Source: an uncultured Alphaproteobacteria bacterium (GTDB lineage Bacteria > Pseudomonadota > Alphaproteobacteria > Micropepsales > Micropepsaceae). Taken from it: 38,993 nt of DNA. Location of the stretch: NCBI GenBank assembly GCA_937865685.1, contig CALMGU010000126.1, positions 1 through 38,993 on the forward strand. The letters are read 5' to 3'. Positions 6,946 to 16,361 of the stretch are shown one piece after another (positions within the stretch are counted from its first letter, which is position 1; each line of letters begins with the position of its first letter). Both the position numbers and the translations under genes were made by a program. A model generated the notes under the pieces. It ran no database searches. It was given only the letters and a program-made list of their open reading frames with translations, and had not been told where the DNA came from.

Positions 6946-8508
6946 ATGGCGCACGGACTTGAGGCCGATCCCGTCACCGTGACGGTCTTCCTGTTGCTGT
7001 TCGTTGGCATTGCCGGAGCGGGCTTGATCGCCGCCCGTTGGCGCCGGGGCGATCTTTCGCAGCTGGCCGAATGGGGCCTGGGCGGACGGCGGTTCGGCAC
7101 TCTCATCACCTGGTTCCTGCTCGGCGGCGACCTTTATACCGCTTACACTTTCATCGCCGTGCCGGCCTTGATGTTCGGCGCGGGCGCGACCGGATATTTC
7201 GCCATTCCCTATGGCATGCTGGCCTATCCGCTTCTGTTCGTGGGCTTTGCACGGCTCTGGTCGGTGGCGCATCGCCATGGCTATGTCACCGCCGCCGATT
7301 TCGTGCGGGGCCGCTTTGGCTCGCGCAGCCTGGCGCTGGCCATCGCGCTGACCGGCATTGCCGCCACCATTCCTTACATCGCGCTGCAGATGCTGGGCCT
7401 GCAGGTGGTGATCGCGGCCTTGGGGATTCAGAATTTGCCGGGGCTGTCGGCGATTCCCAATCTGCCGCTCTTGATCGCGTTCACTTTCCTCGCCTTCTAC
7501 ACCTTCTCCAGCGGGCTTCGCGGCACCGCCGTGATCGCCATCGCCAAGGACATTATGATCTACGCCACCGTGCTGGCGGCGGTCATCATCATCCCCGTCG
7601 AATTAGGCGGCTATGGCAAGGTCTTCGCCAGCGTCGATCCCAAGCAGCTGATCCTGGGCCATGGCACGGCGGACAATCTGGGACCGGGCTTCGCCTATTC
7701 GTCCCTGGCGCTGGGCTCGATCCTGGCGCTGTTCCTCTATCCCCATGCCACCACCGGCATGCTGTCGTCGGGCAGCCGCGATGTGGTGGAGCGCAACTCC
7801 ATCATCCTGCCGATCTATTCCTTTGCCCTGGCGCTGATCGCGCTTCTGGGCTTCATGGCCCTGGCAGCGGGCGTCAAGGCGATGCCGGAATATGCGACCG
7901 GCTTCGAGCGCTTCGGCAACAATTTCGCCGTGCCGGCCCTGTTCCTGCACATGTTCCCGGACTGGTTCGCGGGCATCGCCTTCGCCGCCATCGGCGTGGG
8001 CGCGCTGGTGCCCGCCGCGATCATGTCCATCGCCTGCGGCAATCTCTTCACTCGCAACATCTACCGCGAGTTCATCAACCCCGACTGCTCGCCGCAAACC
8101 GAAACCAAGGTCGCCAAGATCGTGGCGTTCACGGCCAAGCTGGGCGCACTGTTTTTTGTTCTGGCGCTGAAAAGCTCTTATGCCATCGAACTGCAATTGC
8201 TGGGCGGGATCTGGATCTGCCAGACCGTGCCCGCCGTGCTGGTGGCGCTGTTCACCCGCGCCATGCATCCCATGGCGCTCCTGATCGGCTGGGCCTGCGG
8301 CATCGCCGCCGGTACCGCCATGGCCTGGAGCCTGGAGCTGAAAAGCTCGGTCTATGTGCTGCACGTCTTCGGAGTGGCCGTGCCTTGCTACGCCGCACTC
8401 AGTGCCCTGGCATTGAATCTCACCGTGGGGATCGTGCTGAGCTTCGTCTTCAACGCTCTGTCGCGCGGGCCGCGTGCGGATGAGACCGTCGCGCAGGACT
8501 ACGCCTAA
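6946..8508 (+). CDS. Sodium:solute symporter, MctP-like monocarboxylate permease
   Basis: Polytopic inner-membrane transporter with about 13 hydrophobic helices over 520 residues. Conserved pieces of the SSS family include EWGLGGRRFGTLITWFLLGGDLYTAYTFIAVPALMFGAGATG near the N-terminus, HRHGYVTAADFVRGRFGSR, and ALFLYPHATTGMLSSGSRDVVERNSIILPIY in the middle. These resemble the rhizobial monocarboxylate permease MctP (lactate, pyruvate, alanine), but the substrate is inferred and other carboxylates are possible. The usual small DUF3311 partner upstream is absent; instead an exported cupin protein precedes it by 18 bp. No terminator is obvious after the stop. Confidence 0.8.
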   Translation: MAHGLEADPVTVTVFLLLFVGIAGAGLIAARWRRGDLSQLAEWGLGGRRFGTLITWFLLGGDLYTAYTFIAVPALMFGAGATGYFAIPYGMLAYPLLFVGFARLWSVAHRHGYVTAADFVRGRFGSRSLALAIALTGIAATIPYIALQMLGLQVVIAALGIQNLPGLSAIPNLPLLIAFTFLAFYTFSSGLRGTAVIAIAKDIMIYATVLAAVIIIPVELGGYGKVFASVDPKQLILGHGTADNLGPGFAYSSLALGSILALFLYPHATTGMLSSGSRDVVERNSIILPIYSFALALIALLGFMALAAGVKAMPEYATGFERFGNNFAVPALFLHMFPDWFAGIAFAAIGVGALVPAAIMSIACGNLFTRNIYREFINPDCSPQTETKVAKIVAFTAKLGALFFVLALKSSYAIELQLLGGIWICQTVPAVLVALFTRAMHPMALLIGWACGIAAGTAMAWSLELKSSVYVLHVFGVAVPCYAALSALALNLTVGIVLSFVFNALSRGPRADETVAQDYA

Positions 8509-8543
8509 CTTCGTCTGACCAACTTTGGGACATCCGCGACACC

Positions 8544-8726
8544 GTGAAGCCAATTGAAGAATCGAAAGCTGCCGAAGCCTCAGACAATGAAAATATCGGT
8601 AGCTGCAAGCATTGCAGTCATCCTATCGGCTATCACCATCTAGATGGCGACAGATGCAGCTGCAAAGATTGCCCGTGCCCAGGCTACGAGCCGAAGGCAT
8701 TAGGCAACCCTAAGCCCAAACTCTAA
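8544..8726 (+). CDS. Small Cys/His-rich protein, putative zinc binder
   Basis: A 60-residue acidic protein of unknown function, starting with GTG. Its centre has CKHCSHPIGYHHLDGDRCSC followed by KDCPCPGY, i.e. two Cys pairs with His residues between and a third Cys cluster, a pattern likely to bind a zinc ion. There is no signal peptide or membrane segment. The codons are AT-richer than those of the neighbours (for example GAAAATATCGGT), suggesting different origin or a low-expression gene. It lies 35 bp after the symporter and faces convergent pstB. The compact conserved-looking motif argues for a real gene, but the start is weakly supported. Confidence 0.55.
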   Translation: MKPIEESKAAEASDNENIGSCKHCSHPIGYHHLDGDRCSCKDCPCPGYEPKALGNPKPKL

Positions 8727-8783
8727 CCGGGTCGAGCTTGCCCGCCGGGCACGACAAGGGGCGTTCAATACACTGCAACGCGC

Positions 8784-9566
8784 TTAACCGAACCGGCCTG
8801 TAATATACTGCTCGGTACGTTTGTTATCCGGCGCGGTGAAGATCTTTTCCGTCGCGCCATATTCGACCAACTCACCCAGATACATGAAGGCGGTGTAGTC
8901 GGAAGCGCGGGAGGCCTGTTGCATGTTGTGCGTGACGATCACGATGGTGTAATCGGCCGACAATTCATCGATCAGCTCTTCGATCTTGGCGGTGGAGATC
9001 GGATCGAGCGCGGAGCAGGGCTCATCGAGCAGGATCACTTCGGGCCGCGTCGCCACGGTGCGGGCGATGCAGAGGCGCTGCTGCTGGCCGCCGGACAGCG
9101 ACAGGCCGGAGGCATTGAGCTTGTCTTTGACTTCGCCCCACAGCGCGGCGCGGGTCAAAGCATCCTCGATGCGGCCCTCCATTTCGGATTTCGGCAACCG
9201 TTCATAAAGTTTGATGCCGAACGCCACATTGTCATAGATCGACATGGGGAATGGGGTCGGCTTCTGGAACACCATGCCGATACGGGCGCGCAGCAGATTG
9301 AGATCCTTGACCGCCAGAATGTCTTCGCCGTCCAGGGTGATGGTGCCTTCGGCGCGCTGGTTGGGATAAAGTTCATAGATGCGGTTAATCGCGCGCAGCA
9401 GGGTGGATTTGCCGCAGCCGGACGGGCCGATGAATGCCGTCACCTTGCGGTCATAGAGCGGCAGAGTGATGTTCTTCAGGGATTTGGTCTGGCCATAGAA
9501 GAAAGACAGATCGCGAATGTCGATCTTGGTCTTTTCGCCATGCAAAGCGCCGTTGGAGGATTCCAT
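8784..9566 (-). CDS. pstB: Phosphate ABC transporter ATP-binding protein
   Basis: ATPase subunit that powers phosphate import by PstSCAB. All ABC elements are visible: Walker [10 protein letters not shown] (about 47-55), Q-loop [19 protein letters not shown], signature LSGGQQQR (157-164), Walker B VILLDEP and switch His in VTHNMQQA. The [13 protein letters not shown] and NMQQASR segments are typical of PstB. Length 260 is standard. The ATG at 9566 starts [10 protein letters not shown] and lies 4 bp after the pstA stop, so translation is probably coupled. Last gene of the operon; phoU, which often follows pstB, is missing. Confidence 0.95.
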   Translation of the reverse strand: MESSNGALHGEKTKIDIRDLSFFYGQTKSLKNITLPLYDRKVTAFIGPSGCGKSTLLRAINRIYELYPNQRAEGTITLDGEDILAVKDLNLLRARIGMVFQKPTPFPMSIYDNVAFGIKLYERLPKSEMEGRIEDALTRAALWGEVKDKLNASGLSLSGGQQQRLCIARTVATRPEVILLDEPCSALDPISTAKIEELIDELSADYTIVIVTHNMQQASRASDYTAFMYLGELVEYGATEKIFTAPDNKRTEQYITGRFG

Positions 9567-9570
9567 CAGA

Positions 9571-10416
9571 TCAGTTCCGTTTCTTTTCGAGCAGACGGGC
9601 AAAAATGGACAGAGCCAGCACCGTGGCGGTGACGAGCAGCGCGCCCGCCCAGGCCAGTTCGTGCCAGTCATTGTAGGGCGACAGCGCATACTGGAAGATC
9701 ACCGCCGGCAGGGACGCCATCGGTGCATTCAGGTTGGTGGACAGGAACTGGTTGTTGAGCGCGGTGAAAAGCAGCGGCGCGGTTTCGCCGGAAATGCGCG
9801 CGATCGCCAGCAGCACGCCGGTGACGATGCCGGCCTGCGCCGCTTTCCAGGTGACGCTGCGGATCACGAAATTCATCGGTGCGCCCAGCGCCGAGGCCGC
9901 TTCGCGCAAACCGCCCGGCACCAGGATCAGCATATTTTCGGTGGTGCGCACCACCACCGGGATCACGATCACCATCAAGGACAGGATGCCGGCCCAGGCC
10001 GAGAAATGGCCCATCGGCACCACCACGATCTCATAGATGAAGAGACCCAGCACGATGGACGGCGCGGAGAGAAGGATGTCGTTCACGAAGCGGACGACGA
10101 AAGCCAAGCGGGTATATTTGCCATACTCCGCCAGATAGGTGCCCGCGAACAGGCCGATCGGCGTGCCCAGAATGATGGCGGCCACGCTCATCAAGACGCT
10201 GCCGATGATGGCATTGAGAAGCCCGCCCGGCGTGCCCGGCGGCGGCGTGGAGGCGGTGAAGAGCAGCGGCGAGAGCGCCGAAAAGCCTTCCGCCAGAAGA
10301 GCGGAGAGGATGAAGGCCAGCCACACCAGTCCGAACAACGCGGCCGCGATCGACAGGCCGATAAAGGCCGAGTTGGCGAAGCGGCGGCGGGTGTAGAGAG
10401 CTTGGGAGATGATCAT
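9571..10416 (-). CDS. pstA: Phosphate ABC transporter permease PstA
   Basis: Inner-membrane permease forming the channel with PstC. About six helices; the cytoplasmic coupling loop is in [40 protein letters not shown], the EAA-type motif that contacts PstB, followed by [24 protein letters not shown], characteristic of PstA. The start ATG at 10416 overlaps the pstC stop (ATGA), and the length of 281 residues suits the family. A longer reading in the same frame reaching 11061 is a shadow of pstC and was discarded. Confidence 0.95.
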   Translation of the reverse strand: MIISQALYTRRRFANSAFIGLSIAAALFGLVWLAFILSALLAEGFSALSPLLFTASTPPPGTPGGLLNAIIGSVLMSVAAIILGTPIGLFAGTYLAEYGKYTRLAFVVRFVNDILLSAPSIVLGLFIYEIVVVPMGHFSAWAGILSLMVIVIPVVVRTTENMLILVPGGLREAASALGAPMNFVIRSVTWKAAQAGIVTGVLLAIARISGETAPLLFTALNNQFLSTNLNAPMASLPAVIFQYALSPYNDWHELAWAGALLVTATVLALSIFARLLEKKRN

Positions 10417-11408
10417 TTGGCGCCTGCCTGGCGTTCCATCCGGCGCAGCATCAGTTGGGCGGCGGCGAGCACCATGAAAGTGATGAAAAAGAGGATCAGG
10501 CCCATGAAGATCAGCGAAGAGCTGTAGAGCTTGGACGTCGCCTCGGTGAATTCGTTGGCGATGGTGGCCGAAATGGTGGTGCCGGGCGCGAACAATGAAG
10601 CATGAATCTTGTGGGCGTTGCCGATCACGAAAGTGACCGCCATGGTCTCGCCCAGCGCGCGGCCCAAGGCCAGCATCGCGCCGCCCACCACGCCCGTGCG
10701 GGCATACGGCAAAACCACCCGCCACATCACTTCCCAGGTGGTGCAGCCCAGGCCGTAGGCCGCTTCCTTCAGCATGGTGGGGACGGTCTCGAACACATCG
10801 CGGGTCACGGCCGAAATGAAAGGCAGGATCATGATGGAAATGATCAGCCCGGCGGTGAAGACGCCGATGCCATAGGGCGGGCCGCTGAACAGCGTGCCGA
10901 TCACGGGAACGCCGTCGGTGGCGTCGATGATGGGCTGCTGAACATGCTCCTGGAACCAGGGCGCGAAGACGAACAGGCCCCAGATGCCGTAGATGATCGA
11001 CGGAATGCCGGCCAAGAGTTCGATCGCGATGCCGATGGGCCGGCGCAGCATGCGCGGGCACAGTTCGGTGAGGAAAATGGCGATGCCGATACCGACCGGC
11101 ACCGCCACCAGCATGGAAATGACAGACGTGATCAGAGTGCCGTAAATCGACGGCAGGCCGCCGAACTGATCATCGGTGGGGTCCCAGGCGCTGGAGGATA
11201 TGAAAGGCAGGCCGAAGGCCCGGATCGCCGGGTAGGCGCCGATCACCAATGAGATGATCACGCCGATAAAGATCAGCAGCACCGCGGCGGCGGCGGCCAG
11301 AGTGAGAAAATGGAACCGGGCATCGCCACGGCCCGCGCGGCGCGTGATCTCTGCCCGGCTTGCCAGATCGGTGTTGGCGGTTGCTTCGGTCAAGGCGATA
11401 TCGGCCAT
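10413..11408 (-). CDS. pstC: Phosphate ABC transporter permease PstC
   Basis: First gene of the pst operon, coding the second membrane subunit. Hydrophobic segments include [53 protein letters not shown] and the C-terminal [21 protein letters not shown]. Family motifs are [21 protein letters not shown] and the coupling loop [51 protein letters not shown]. The 34-residue cytosolic N-terminus is usual. No pstS precedes it; a possible Pho box lies about 60-90 bp upstream, which would put the operon under PhoB control. The phosphate-binding protein must be encoded elsewhere. Confidence 0.95.
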   Translation of the reverse strand: MADIALTEATANTDLASRAEITRRAGRGDARFHFLTLAAAAAVLLIFIGVIISLVIGAYPAIRAFGLPFISSSAWDPTDDQFGGLPSIYGTLITSVISMLVAVPVGIGIAIFLTELCPRMLRRPIGIAIELLAGIPSIIYGIWGLFVFAPWFQEHVQQPIIDATDGVPVIGTLFSGPPYGIGVFTAGLIISIMILPFISAVTRDVFETVPTMLKEAAYGLGCTTWEVMWRVVLPYARTGVVGGAMLALGRALGETMAVTFVIGNAHKIHASLFAPGTTISATIANEFTEATSKLYSSSLIFMGLILFFITFMVLAAAQLMLRRMERQAGAK

Positions 11409-11468
11409 ATTTTGCGGTGCCTGGGAGAGCGGATTGGCGCCAATTCACACGGGTCTCACGCCACGAAC

Positions 11469-11497
11469 ATCACAGTTGTGCAAAGCTTTTGTGACGG
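11469..11497 (-). promoter_or_regulatory. Candidate Pho box upstream of pstC
   Basis: Read on the minus strand there are three 7-mers spaced by 4 bp: CCGTCAC, GCTTTGC and CTGTGAT, against the PhoB consensus CTGTCAT repeated every 11 bp. The outer two match well, the middle one poorly. The site lies 61-89 bp before the pstC start. Gene identity makes PhoB control likely; the match itself is moderate. Confidence 0.4.
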
Positions 11498-11669
11498 GCC
11501 GGGCCGGAGCGGCCGGCTTCGCCGTAAGCATTTGATAATGCTATAGAATATTTGCCGCAGCCGCAGGCCGAAGCTTAACCGGCGGTAACCAAGGAGCTTT
11601 AGCCTTTCTGTACAGGTCTAAGGCCAAAATGGGGCGGCAAATCTGGGAAAACGGAAAGAAGCGGTTCAC

Positions 11670-13913
11670 GTGACGGCGGCGCGGGCGATCAGAATTGTGT
11701 TCGGCACCGTTGCGGGCTCGATGCTGATCGTGGCGGTGGGGGACATCATGCTGTCCGGCCGCCTGACCATCGTGTCGCCGTCCAGCTTCGGCGCGCTTTT
11801 GGCCGTGGCCCTGGCCTTCCTGATTTCCAACCTGCTCAATGCGCGCGAGCGCAATGTGATGCTCACGCGCCAGGCCGACGACATGCGCGCCGCTGCGCAA
11901 CGCCTGGAAAATTCGCTGCGCAACGCGGCCGCCGCGAACACGCGGCTCCATCAAAGCGAGATCCGCTACAAGGGGCTGGTGGACGCGCAAGGCGATGCGA
12001 TTTTCCGGCGCGACGCGTCCAGCCGCCTCACCTATGCCAATGAAGCTTTCTTCAAGCTGTTCGATCTCGAACCGTCGCGCGCCATCGGTTATCCCTTCGC
12101 GCCGGAGCTGCATCCGGAAAGCCGCGCTCCTCTATTCGGCAGCTTCGGCGATCTGGCCCGCGGCCAGACACATTACGACCAGCATCTGCGCACCACCGCC
12201 GGCTGGCGCTGGATCTCCTGGAAAGACTATGCGGTACGCGACGGCCAGGGCCGGCTGATCGAAGTGCAAAGCGTGGGCCGCGACATCACCGAGCGCAAGG
12301 CGCTGGAAGACGCCTTGACCGAAGCGCGCGACAATGCCGAAGCCGCCAGCCGCGCCAAATCGGGCTTTCTGGCCACCATGAGCCACGAGATCCGCACGCC
12401 CATGAATGGCGTGTTGGGCATGGGGCGGCTGCTCTTGGAAACCGACCTGAAGCCCGAGCAACGCACTTACGCCGAAGCGATCACCCAATCGGGTGAAGCG
12501 CTTCTCTCCCTGATCGGCGACATTCTGGATTTCTCCAAGATCGAATCCGGTACCCTGACCCTGGACGAAGACGAGGTCGATGTTCGCGGCCTGGTGGGGG
12601 GTGTGGCCGAACTGCTCGGTCCGCGCGCGCATGCCAAGAATATCGAAATCGCCATCATGGTGGCGCCGGACGTTCCCCTGGCGATCCGGGGCGACCATGT
12701 ACGCTTGCGCCAAGTGCTCACCAACCTGATGGGCAATGCCGTCAAATTCACCGAGACGGGCGGGGTTTGCGTGGTGCTGTCGATGGCCAATGCAAAGGAT
12801 GGCGGCGTCCTTAAAGTGGAAGTGCGCGACACCGGCGTGGGCGTGCCGCCGCAGAAGCGCCACGAAATCTTTCAGGAATTCGTCCAGGCCGATTCCAGCC
12901 ATGCCCGCAAATTCGGCGGGTCGGGTTTGGGCTTGGCCATTTCCAAGCGCCTGGTCGAAACCATGGGCGGCCAGATCGGCATCGAATCCGGTCCGGAGCA
13001 TGGTTCGATCTTCTGGTTCACCGTGCCGGCGATCACGATCCGGCCAGCCGGCGACGGCGCCTTGCCGCTGGAAGGAAAGCGCATCGCCATCCTCAGCCGC
13101 AACCGGATGCTGCGCGAAGGCCTGTGCCTTCAGATCGAAAGCCTGGGCGGGGAGGGCCTCAATCTTCTGCAGCTGCCGGCCGGCCGGATCGAGGCGGGAA
13201 AGATCGATGCGGTGCTGATCGATTCCGGCACCGACAGCGCGCCCGATCCCTTGGGGCCACCGGACCTGTCGATACCGACTTTGGTGATGGTGACGCCGGC
13301 GGCGCGGTCCCGGCTGAAGGATCTCCACGCCATGGGATTTGACGGCTATCTGGTGAAGCCCATCCGCGAAGCGTCATTGGCGGAGCAGCTGAATTATTGC
13401 CTGTCCATGCGCCGCGCCCCCAAAATATCCGCCGAGAGTCCGGCGGCACCGATGCCGTCCGACCCGCCCGCCGAACCGGCCCCACGCCCGAACGCAGCGG
13501 CGCGCACAGGGTTGAAAATTCTTCTGGCGGAAGACAATCCGGTGAACGCGCTTCTGATCCGCGAGCTCTTGCGCCGGCGCGGCCATCAGATCCGGGAGGT
13601 CGCCACCGGCGGCGCGGCGGTCGCCGCTGTCGAAAGCGAGCTATTCGATCTTCTGCTCACCGACATACATATGCCGGGCATGGACGGCATCGAGGCCACG
13701 CGCGCCATCCGCGCCATGGAAGCGAAGAATGCCAGTCCCCGGATACCGATCGTGGCGCTGACCGCCGATGCACTGGAAACCGGCAGGCGCGCTTGCCGCG
13801 ACGCGGGCATGGACGGCTTTCTCACCAAGCCGGTTGATCCCGCCGAGCTTGAGGAAATGTTCCAGACGCTGTTTCCCTCTGGCGAAGGACTGCCCCATAC
13901 TGTGGCGGCATGA
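11670..13913 (+). CDS. Hybrid sensor histidine kinase with PAS, pseudo-receiver and receiver domains
   Basis: Membrane-bound signalling kinase. Two N-terminal helices (about 8-28 and 39-57) are joined by a very short loop, so little is exposed outside. A coiled coil leads to a PAS domain (about 96-210, ending VGRDITERK), then HisKA with the phospho-accepting His239 in [10 protein letters not shown], and HATPase with [16 protein letters not shown] and [12 protein letters not shown]. Residues 470-580 form a receiver-like domain whose first strand (AILSRNR) lacks the acidic pair, so it is probably a pseudo-receiver. The last domain (615-735) is complete: Glu621/Asp622, phospho-acceptor Asp665 in [12 protein letters not shown], Lys720. 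The GTG start has an A/G-rich ribosome site. Its stop overlaps the next gene by ATGA, suggesting a functional link to that permease. The signal is unknown. Confidence 0.85.
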   Translation: MTAARAIRIVFGTVAGSMLIVAVGDIMLSGRLTIVSPSSFGALLAVALAFLISNLLNARERNVMLTRQADDMRAAAQRLENSLRNAAAANTRLHQSEIRYKGLVDAQGDAIFRRDASSRLTYANEAFFKLFDLEPSRAIGYPFAPELHPESRAPLFGSFGDLARGQTHYDQHLRTTAGWRWISWKDYAVRDGQGRLIEVQSVGRDITERKALEDALTEARDNAEAASRAKSGFLATMSHEIRTPMNGVLGMGRLLLETDLKPEQRTYAEAITQSGEALLSLIGDILDFSKIESGTLTLDEDEVDVRGLVGGVAELLGPRAHAKNIEIAIMVAPDVPLAIRGDHVRLRQVLTNLMGNAVKFTETGGVCVVLSMANAKDGGVLKVEVRDTGVGVPPQKRHEIFQEFVQADSSHARKFGGSGLGLAISKRLVETMGGQIGIESGPEHGSIFWFTVPAITIRPAGDGALPLEGKRIAILSRNRMLREGLCLQIESLGGEGLNLLQLPAGRIEAGKIDAVLIDSGTDSAPDPLGPPDLSIPTLVMVTPAARSRLKDLHAMGFDGYLVKPIREASLAEQLNYCLSMRRAPKISAESPAAPMPSDPPAEPAPRPNAAARTGLKILLAEDNPVNALLIRELLRRRGHQIREVATGGAAVAAVESELFDLLLTDIHMPGMDGIEATRAIRAMEAKNASPRIPIVALTADALETGRRACRDAGMDGFLTKPVDPAELEEMFQTLFPSGEGLPHTVAA

Positions 13914-15217
13914 GTCCGCGCCGCCGTTACTCCTTCCGCGAATATCTCAATCCCAAAACCCTCACCATGACGGTGCTGGGCTTTTCGTCGGGTCTGCCTT
14001 TCGTTCTGGTGGGCAACACCTTCGGCTATTGGCTGCGCGATGAAGGCATTGCGCTGTCCGCGATCGGTTTTTTGTCCTGGGTAGGGCTGGCCTATTCGCT
14101 GAAATTCCTCTGGGCGCCGATCCTGGACCGGGTGGGCGTGCCGGTGCTGTCCAAGCTCGGGCGCCGCCGCGGCTGGATCGCGCTGGCGCAATTGGCGGTC
14201 GCGGGCGGGTTGATGAGCATGGCATGGGCTGGTGTCGGCCATGGCCTGGCGACGCTGGGCGTGTTCGCCCTGATCGCGGCCTTCGCATCATCCACGCAAG
14301 ATATCGCCATCGACGCCTGGCGGATCGAAAGCGCGCGAGACCCCGACGAATTGGGGCTTCTCACCTCCGGCTACACATTCGGATATCGCACGGCGCTCTT
14401 GGCCAGCGAAGCAGTGATCCTGCCGATTGCCCAGCGCGTCGGCTGGAACGAGGCCTATGTGATCTATGGCGCGATGATGGCGATCGGCCTTGCCGCGATT
14501 TTCGTGGCGGCGGAGCCGGTCAAGGCCGATGCGGTCATGCAGCAAAAAGGCGCGGAGACGCCGCTTTGGACGCCGCGGGGATTTTTCGACGCGGTCGCCG
14601 GACCCTTCATCGTTTTCTTCAAGACCCATGGTACCCATGCGGTTCTGATCCTGTTGGCGATCAGTCTTTTCCAGCTTCCCAATTTCGTCAGTGGACCGAT
14701 GTACAATCCCATGTATGTCGATCTGGGCCTGAGCAAGGATGTGGTCGGCGCGGTGCGCGGCAGCATCGGACTGGTGGGCGTGTTTCTGGGCGTGGCGGCG
14801 GGCGGATTTCTGTCGCTGCGGCTGGGACTGATGCGGGCGGTGCTTTTGGGATGCGCCAGCCAGATGGCGGGCACCGCGCTCTATGCCGTGCTGCCTTTCG
14901 CGCATGACCCGGTCAGCTTCGCCCTGGTGATGGGGCTGGACAATTTCGCCATCGCGCTGGCGGGGGTGACCTTGGTCGCCTACATGTCCAGCCTCACCAG
15001 CCTGGGCTATACCGCGACGCAATATGCGCTTTTGTCCTCGACCTATGCCTGGGCGGGCAAGATCCTCAAAGGTTTCTCCGGCACGGCGGTCGAAGGTCTT
15101 GCGTCCCATTTTGGATTGATGCCGGCCTATGCCCTGTTTTTCCTGGGCTGCGGCGCCATCGGGATTCCCGCGCTGCTCTTGTTTTGGCAGCTGAAAAGGC
15201 TTCAGAAACCGGCATAG
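13910..15217 (+). CDS. Major-facilitator permease of the AmpG family
   Basis: Inner-membrane transporter of 435 residues with about 12 helices. The N-terminal part (LTMTVLGFSSGLPFVLVGNTFGYWLRDEGI), the motif FLWAPILDRVGVP and ASSTQDIAIDAWRIE resemble AmpG, which imports anhydro-muropeptides for cell-wall recycling. The AmpG assignment is good at family level; muropeptide as substrate is inferred. Its ATG overlaps the stop of the hybrid kinase (ATGA), an unusual pairing that hints that the kinase senses cell-wall state or controls uptake. No beta-lactamase or recycling gene is next to it. The protein ends in a short basic tail. Confidence 0.8.
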   Translation: MSPRRRYSFREYLNPKTLTMTVLGFSSGLPFVLVGNTFGYWLRDEGIALSAIGFLSWVGLAYSLKFLWAPILDRVGVPVLSKLGRRRGWIALAQLAVAGGLMSMAWAGVGHGLATLGVFALIAAFASSTQDIAIDAWRIESARDPDELGLLTSGYTFGYRTALLASEAVILPIAQRVGWNEAYVIYGAMMAIGLAAIFVAAEPVKADAVMQQKGAETPLWTPRGFFDAVAGPFIVFFKTHGTHAVLILLAISLFQLPNFVSGPMYNPMYVDLGLSKDVVGAVRGSIGLVGVFLGVAAGGFLSLRLGLMRAVLLGCASQMAGTALYAVLPFAHDPVSFALVMGLDNFAIALAGVTLVAYMSSLTSLGYTATQYALLSSTYAWAGKILKGFSGTAVEGLASHFGLMPAYALFFLGCGAIGIPALLLFWQLKRLQKPA

Positions 15218-15244
15218 CATAGTGGAGCATCGCCTAAGGAAAGT

Positions 15245-15284
15245 GCGGCCCCGAGCCCGGTAACTATGGAAAGCGAGGGGCCGC
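15245..15284 (+). terminator. Inverted repeat after the AmpG-like gene, possible terminator
   Basis: Arms GCGGCCCC and GGGGCCGC are perfect over 8 bp with a 24-nt interval, 28 bp after the stop codon. No U tract follows, so it could be a processing stem or a factor-dependent stop. The rest of this 236-bp gap is covered by the dyad at 15337. Confidence 0.35.
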
Positions 15285-15336
15285 GTTGCCTACGCGTCCT
15301 TCGCCCCGCTCGGACCTGGGCAACCCCGTCCGGCTG

Positions 15337-15358
15337 TGTGACCAACGTGAGTGTCACA
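15337..15358. promoter_or_regulatory. Dyad in the olsB upstream region
   Basis: Arms TGTGAC and GTCACA separated by 10 bp, about 96 bp before olsB. Further TGTGAC-like elements occur nearby (CTGTGACAG at 15427) and a second small dyad AACCC-GTT-GGGTT lies at 15376. The set suggests a regulated promoter; it is not a clean Pho box or CRP site. Confidence 0.3.
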
Positions 15359-15453
15359 ATCCGTTGCGCGGTCCCAACCCGTTGGGTTAGATTATAAATC
15401 TGTCGCAGAAGGGGCTTATCCCAGTACTGTGACAGCGCCCAAAAGGGACTTGC

Positions 15454-16296
15454 GTGGTCAATATCTACGAAGCCGGGCCGTTCGAAGGTCGCGCCGAACA
15501 ATGGCCGGTTCTGGCCATCTCCGGCGCCCTGGAAGTGCGTCTGGCCGAGACCGAGCATGAGGTCGAGCAGGCGCAGCGGCTTCGCTATTCCGTCTTCTAT
15601 GAAGAGATGACCGCGATCCCCTCGCCCCAGATGCGCGAGGCCGGCCGCGATTTCGATAAGTATGACGATGTCTGCGACCATCTTCTGGTGGTGGACCGCG
15701 AAGCCCATGGCGAGGACGGCCAGCCTCTGGTGGTGGCCACCTACCGGCTGACGCGGGAGAAGGACGCGGCGCGGGCGGGCGGCTTCTACACCTCCAGCGA
15801 ATATGACATCGGACCGATGCTGAAGGGCCTGCCGGCCGACACCAAATATCTGGAGCTGGGCCGCTCCTGCGTGCTGAAAAGCTATCGCGCCCGGCCCGGC
15901 ACCATGCAGCTTCTGTGGAAGGGCCTGATGGCCTATGTCGCGCGCTTCGACATCGACCTGATGTTCGGCTGCGCCAGCCTGGCGGGCAACGATCCGGACG
16001 CTTTGGCGCTGCCGCTCTCCTATCTGCATCACTTCCACGCCATGCCGGCGGAACTGAATGTCCGCGCCCGTCCCGAATTGTTCGTGGACATGAACCGCAT
16101 GGCAAAAGATGCGATCGAGCCCCGCGAAGGCCTGCGCAGCCTGCCGCCGCTGCTCAAAGGTTATGTGCGGGCGGGCTGCCGCATCGGCGACGGCGCGGTG
16201 ATCGACCGCCAGTTTGGCACCACCGATGTCTTCATCTATTTCCCGCTGTCGGGAATCGATGCGCGCTACAAGTCGCGTTTCGGACTTGTAAAATAG
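15454..16296 (+). CDS. olsB: OlsB-type ornithine N-acyltransferase (GNAT fold)
   Basis: Likely transfers a 3-hydroxyacyl group from acyl carrier protein to the alpha-amino group of ornithine, first step of ornithine-lipid synthesis at the inner membrane. The sequence shows the OlsB pattern: LAETEHEVEQAQRLRYSVFYEEM, FDKYDDVCDHLLVVDRE, VVATYRLTREKDAARAGGFYTSSEYDI, LELGRSCVLKSYRARPGTMQLLWKGL and the region LMFGCASLAGNDPDALALPLSYLHHFH, which resembles hemolysin-like GNAT acyltransferases. The GTG start has AAGGGA about 7 nt upstream. The partner olsA is not adjacent, and the gene stands alone between a structured 5' gap and a strong terminator. Ornithine lipids often replace phospholipids under phosphate limitation, which would fit the nearby pst genes. 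Confidence 0.8.
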   Translation: MVNIYEAGPFEGRAEQWPVLAISGALEVRLAETEHEVEQAQRLRYSVFYEEMTAIPSPQMREAGRDFDKYDDVCDHLLVVDREAHGEDGQPLVVATYRLTREKDAARAGGFYTSSEYDIGPMLKGLPADTKYLELGRSCVLKSYRARPGTMQLLWKGLMAYVARFDIDLMFGCASLAGNDPDALALPLSYLHHFHAMPAELNVRARPELFVDMNRMAKDAIEPREGLRSLPPLLKGYVRAGCRIGDGAVIDRQFGTTDVFIYFPLSGIDARYKSRFGLVK

Positions 16297-16307
16297 CCCC
16301 CATCCGT

Positions 16308-16342
16308 CTTCCCCCATCGGCGGCTTCGCCGCACGGGGGAAG
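16308..16342. terminator. Bidirectional terminator between olsB and the pirin gene
   Basis: A 35-bp hairpin: outer stem CTTCCCCC / GGGGGAAG and inner stem GCGGC-TTC-GCCGC. It lies between two convergent genes, 12 bp and 20 bp from their stops, where a shared terminator is expected. Its first arm and loop resemble part of the mosaic elements at 20581 and 37592. Confidence 0.65.
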
Positions 16343-16361
16343 AAAGCCGGTGTTTTCCTAT

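Noticed and set aside
9517..10527. 336-codon plus-strand frame over pstA/pstB
   Set aside because: His/Arg/Asp/Gln-rich composition without any domain, typical of the complement of membrane-protein codons.
15337..15358. CRP/FNR-type site before olsB
   Set aside because: TGTGA and TCACA are 12 bp apart instead of 6.
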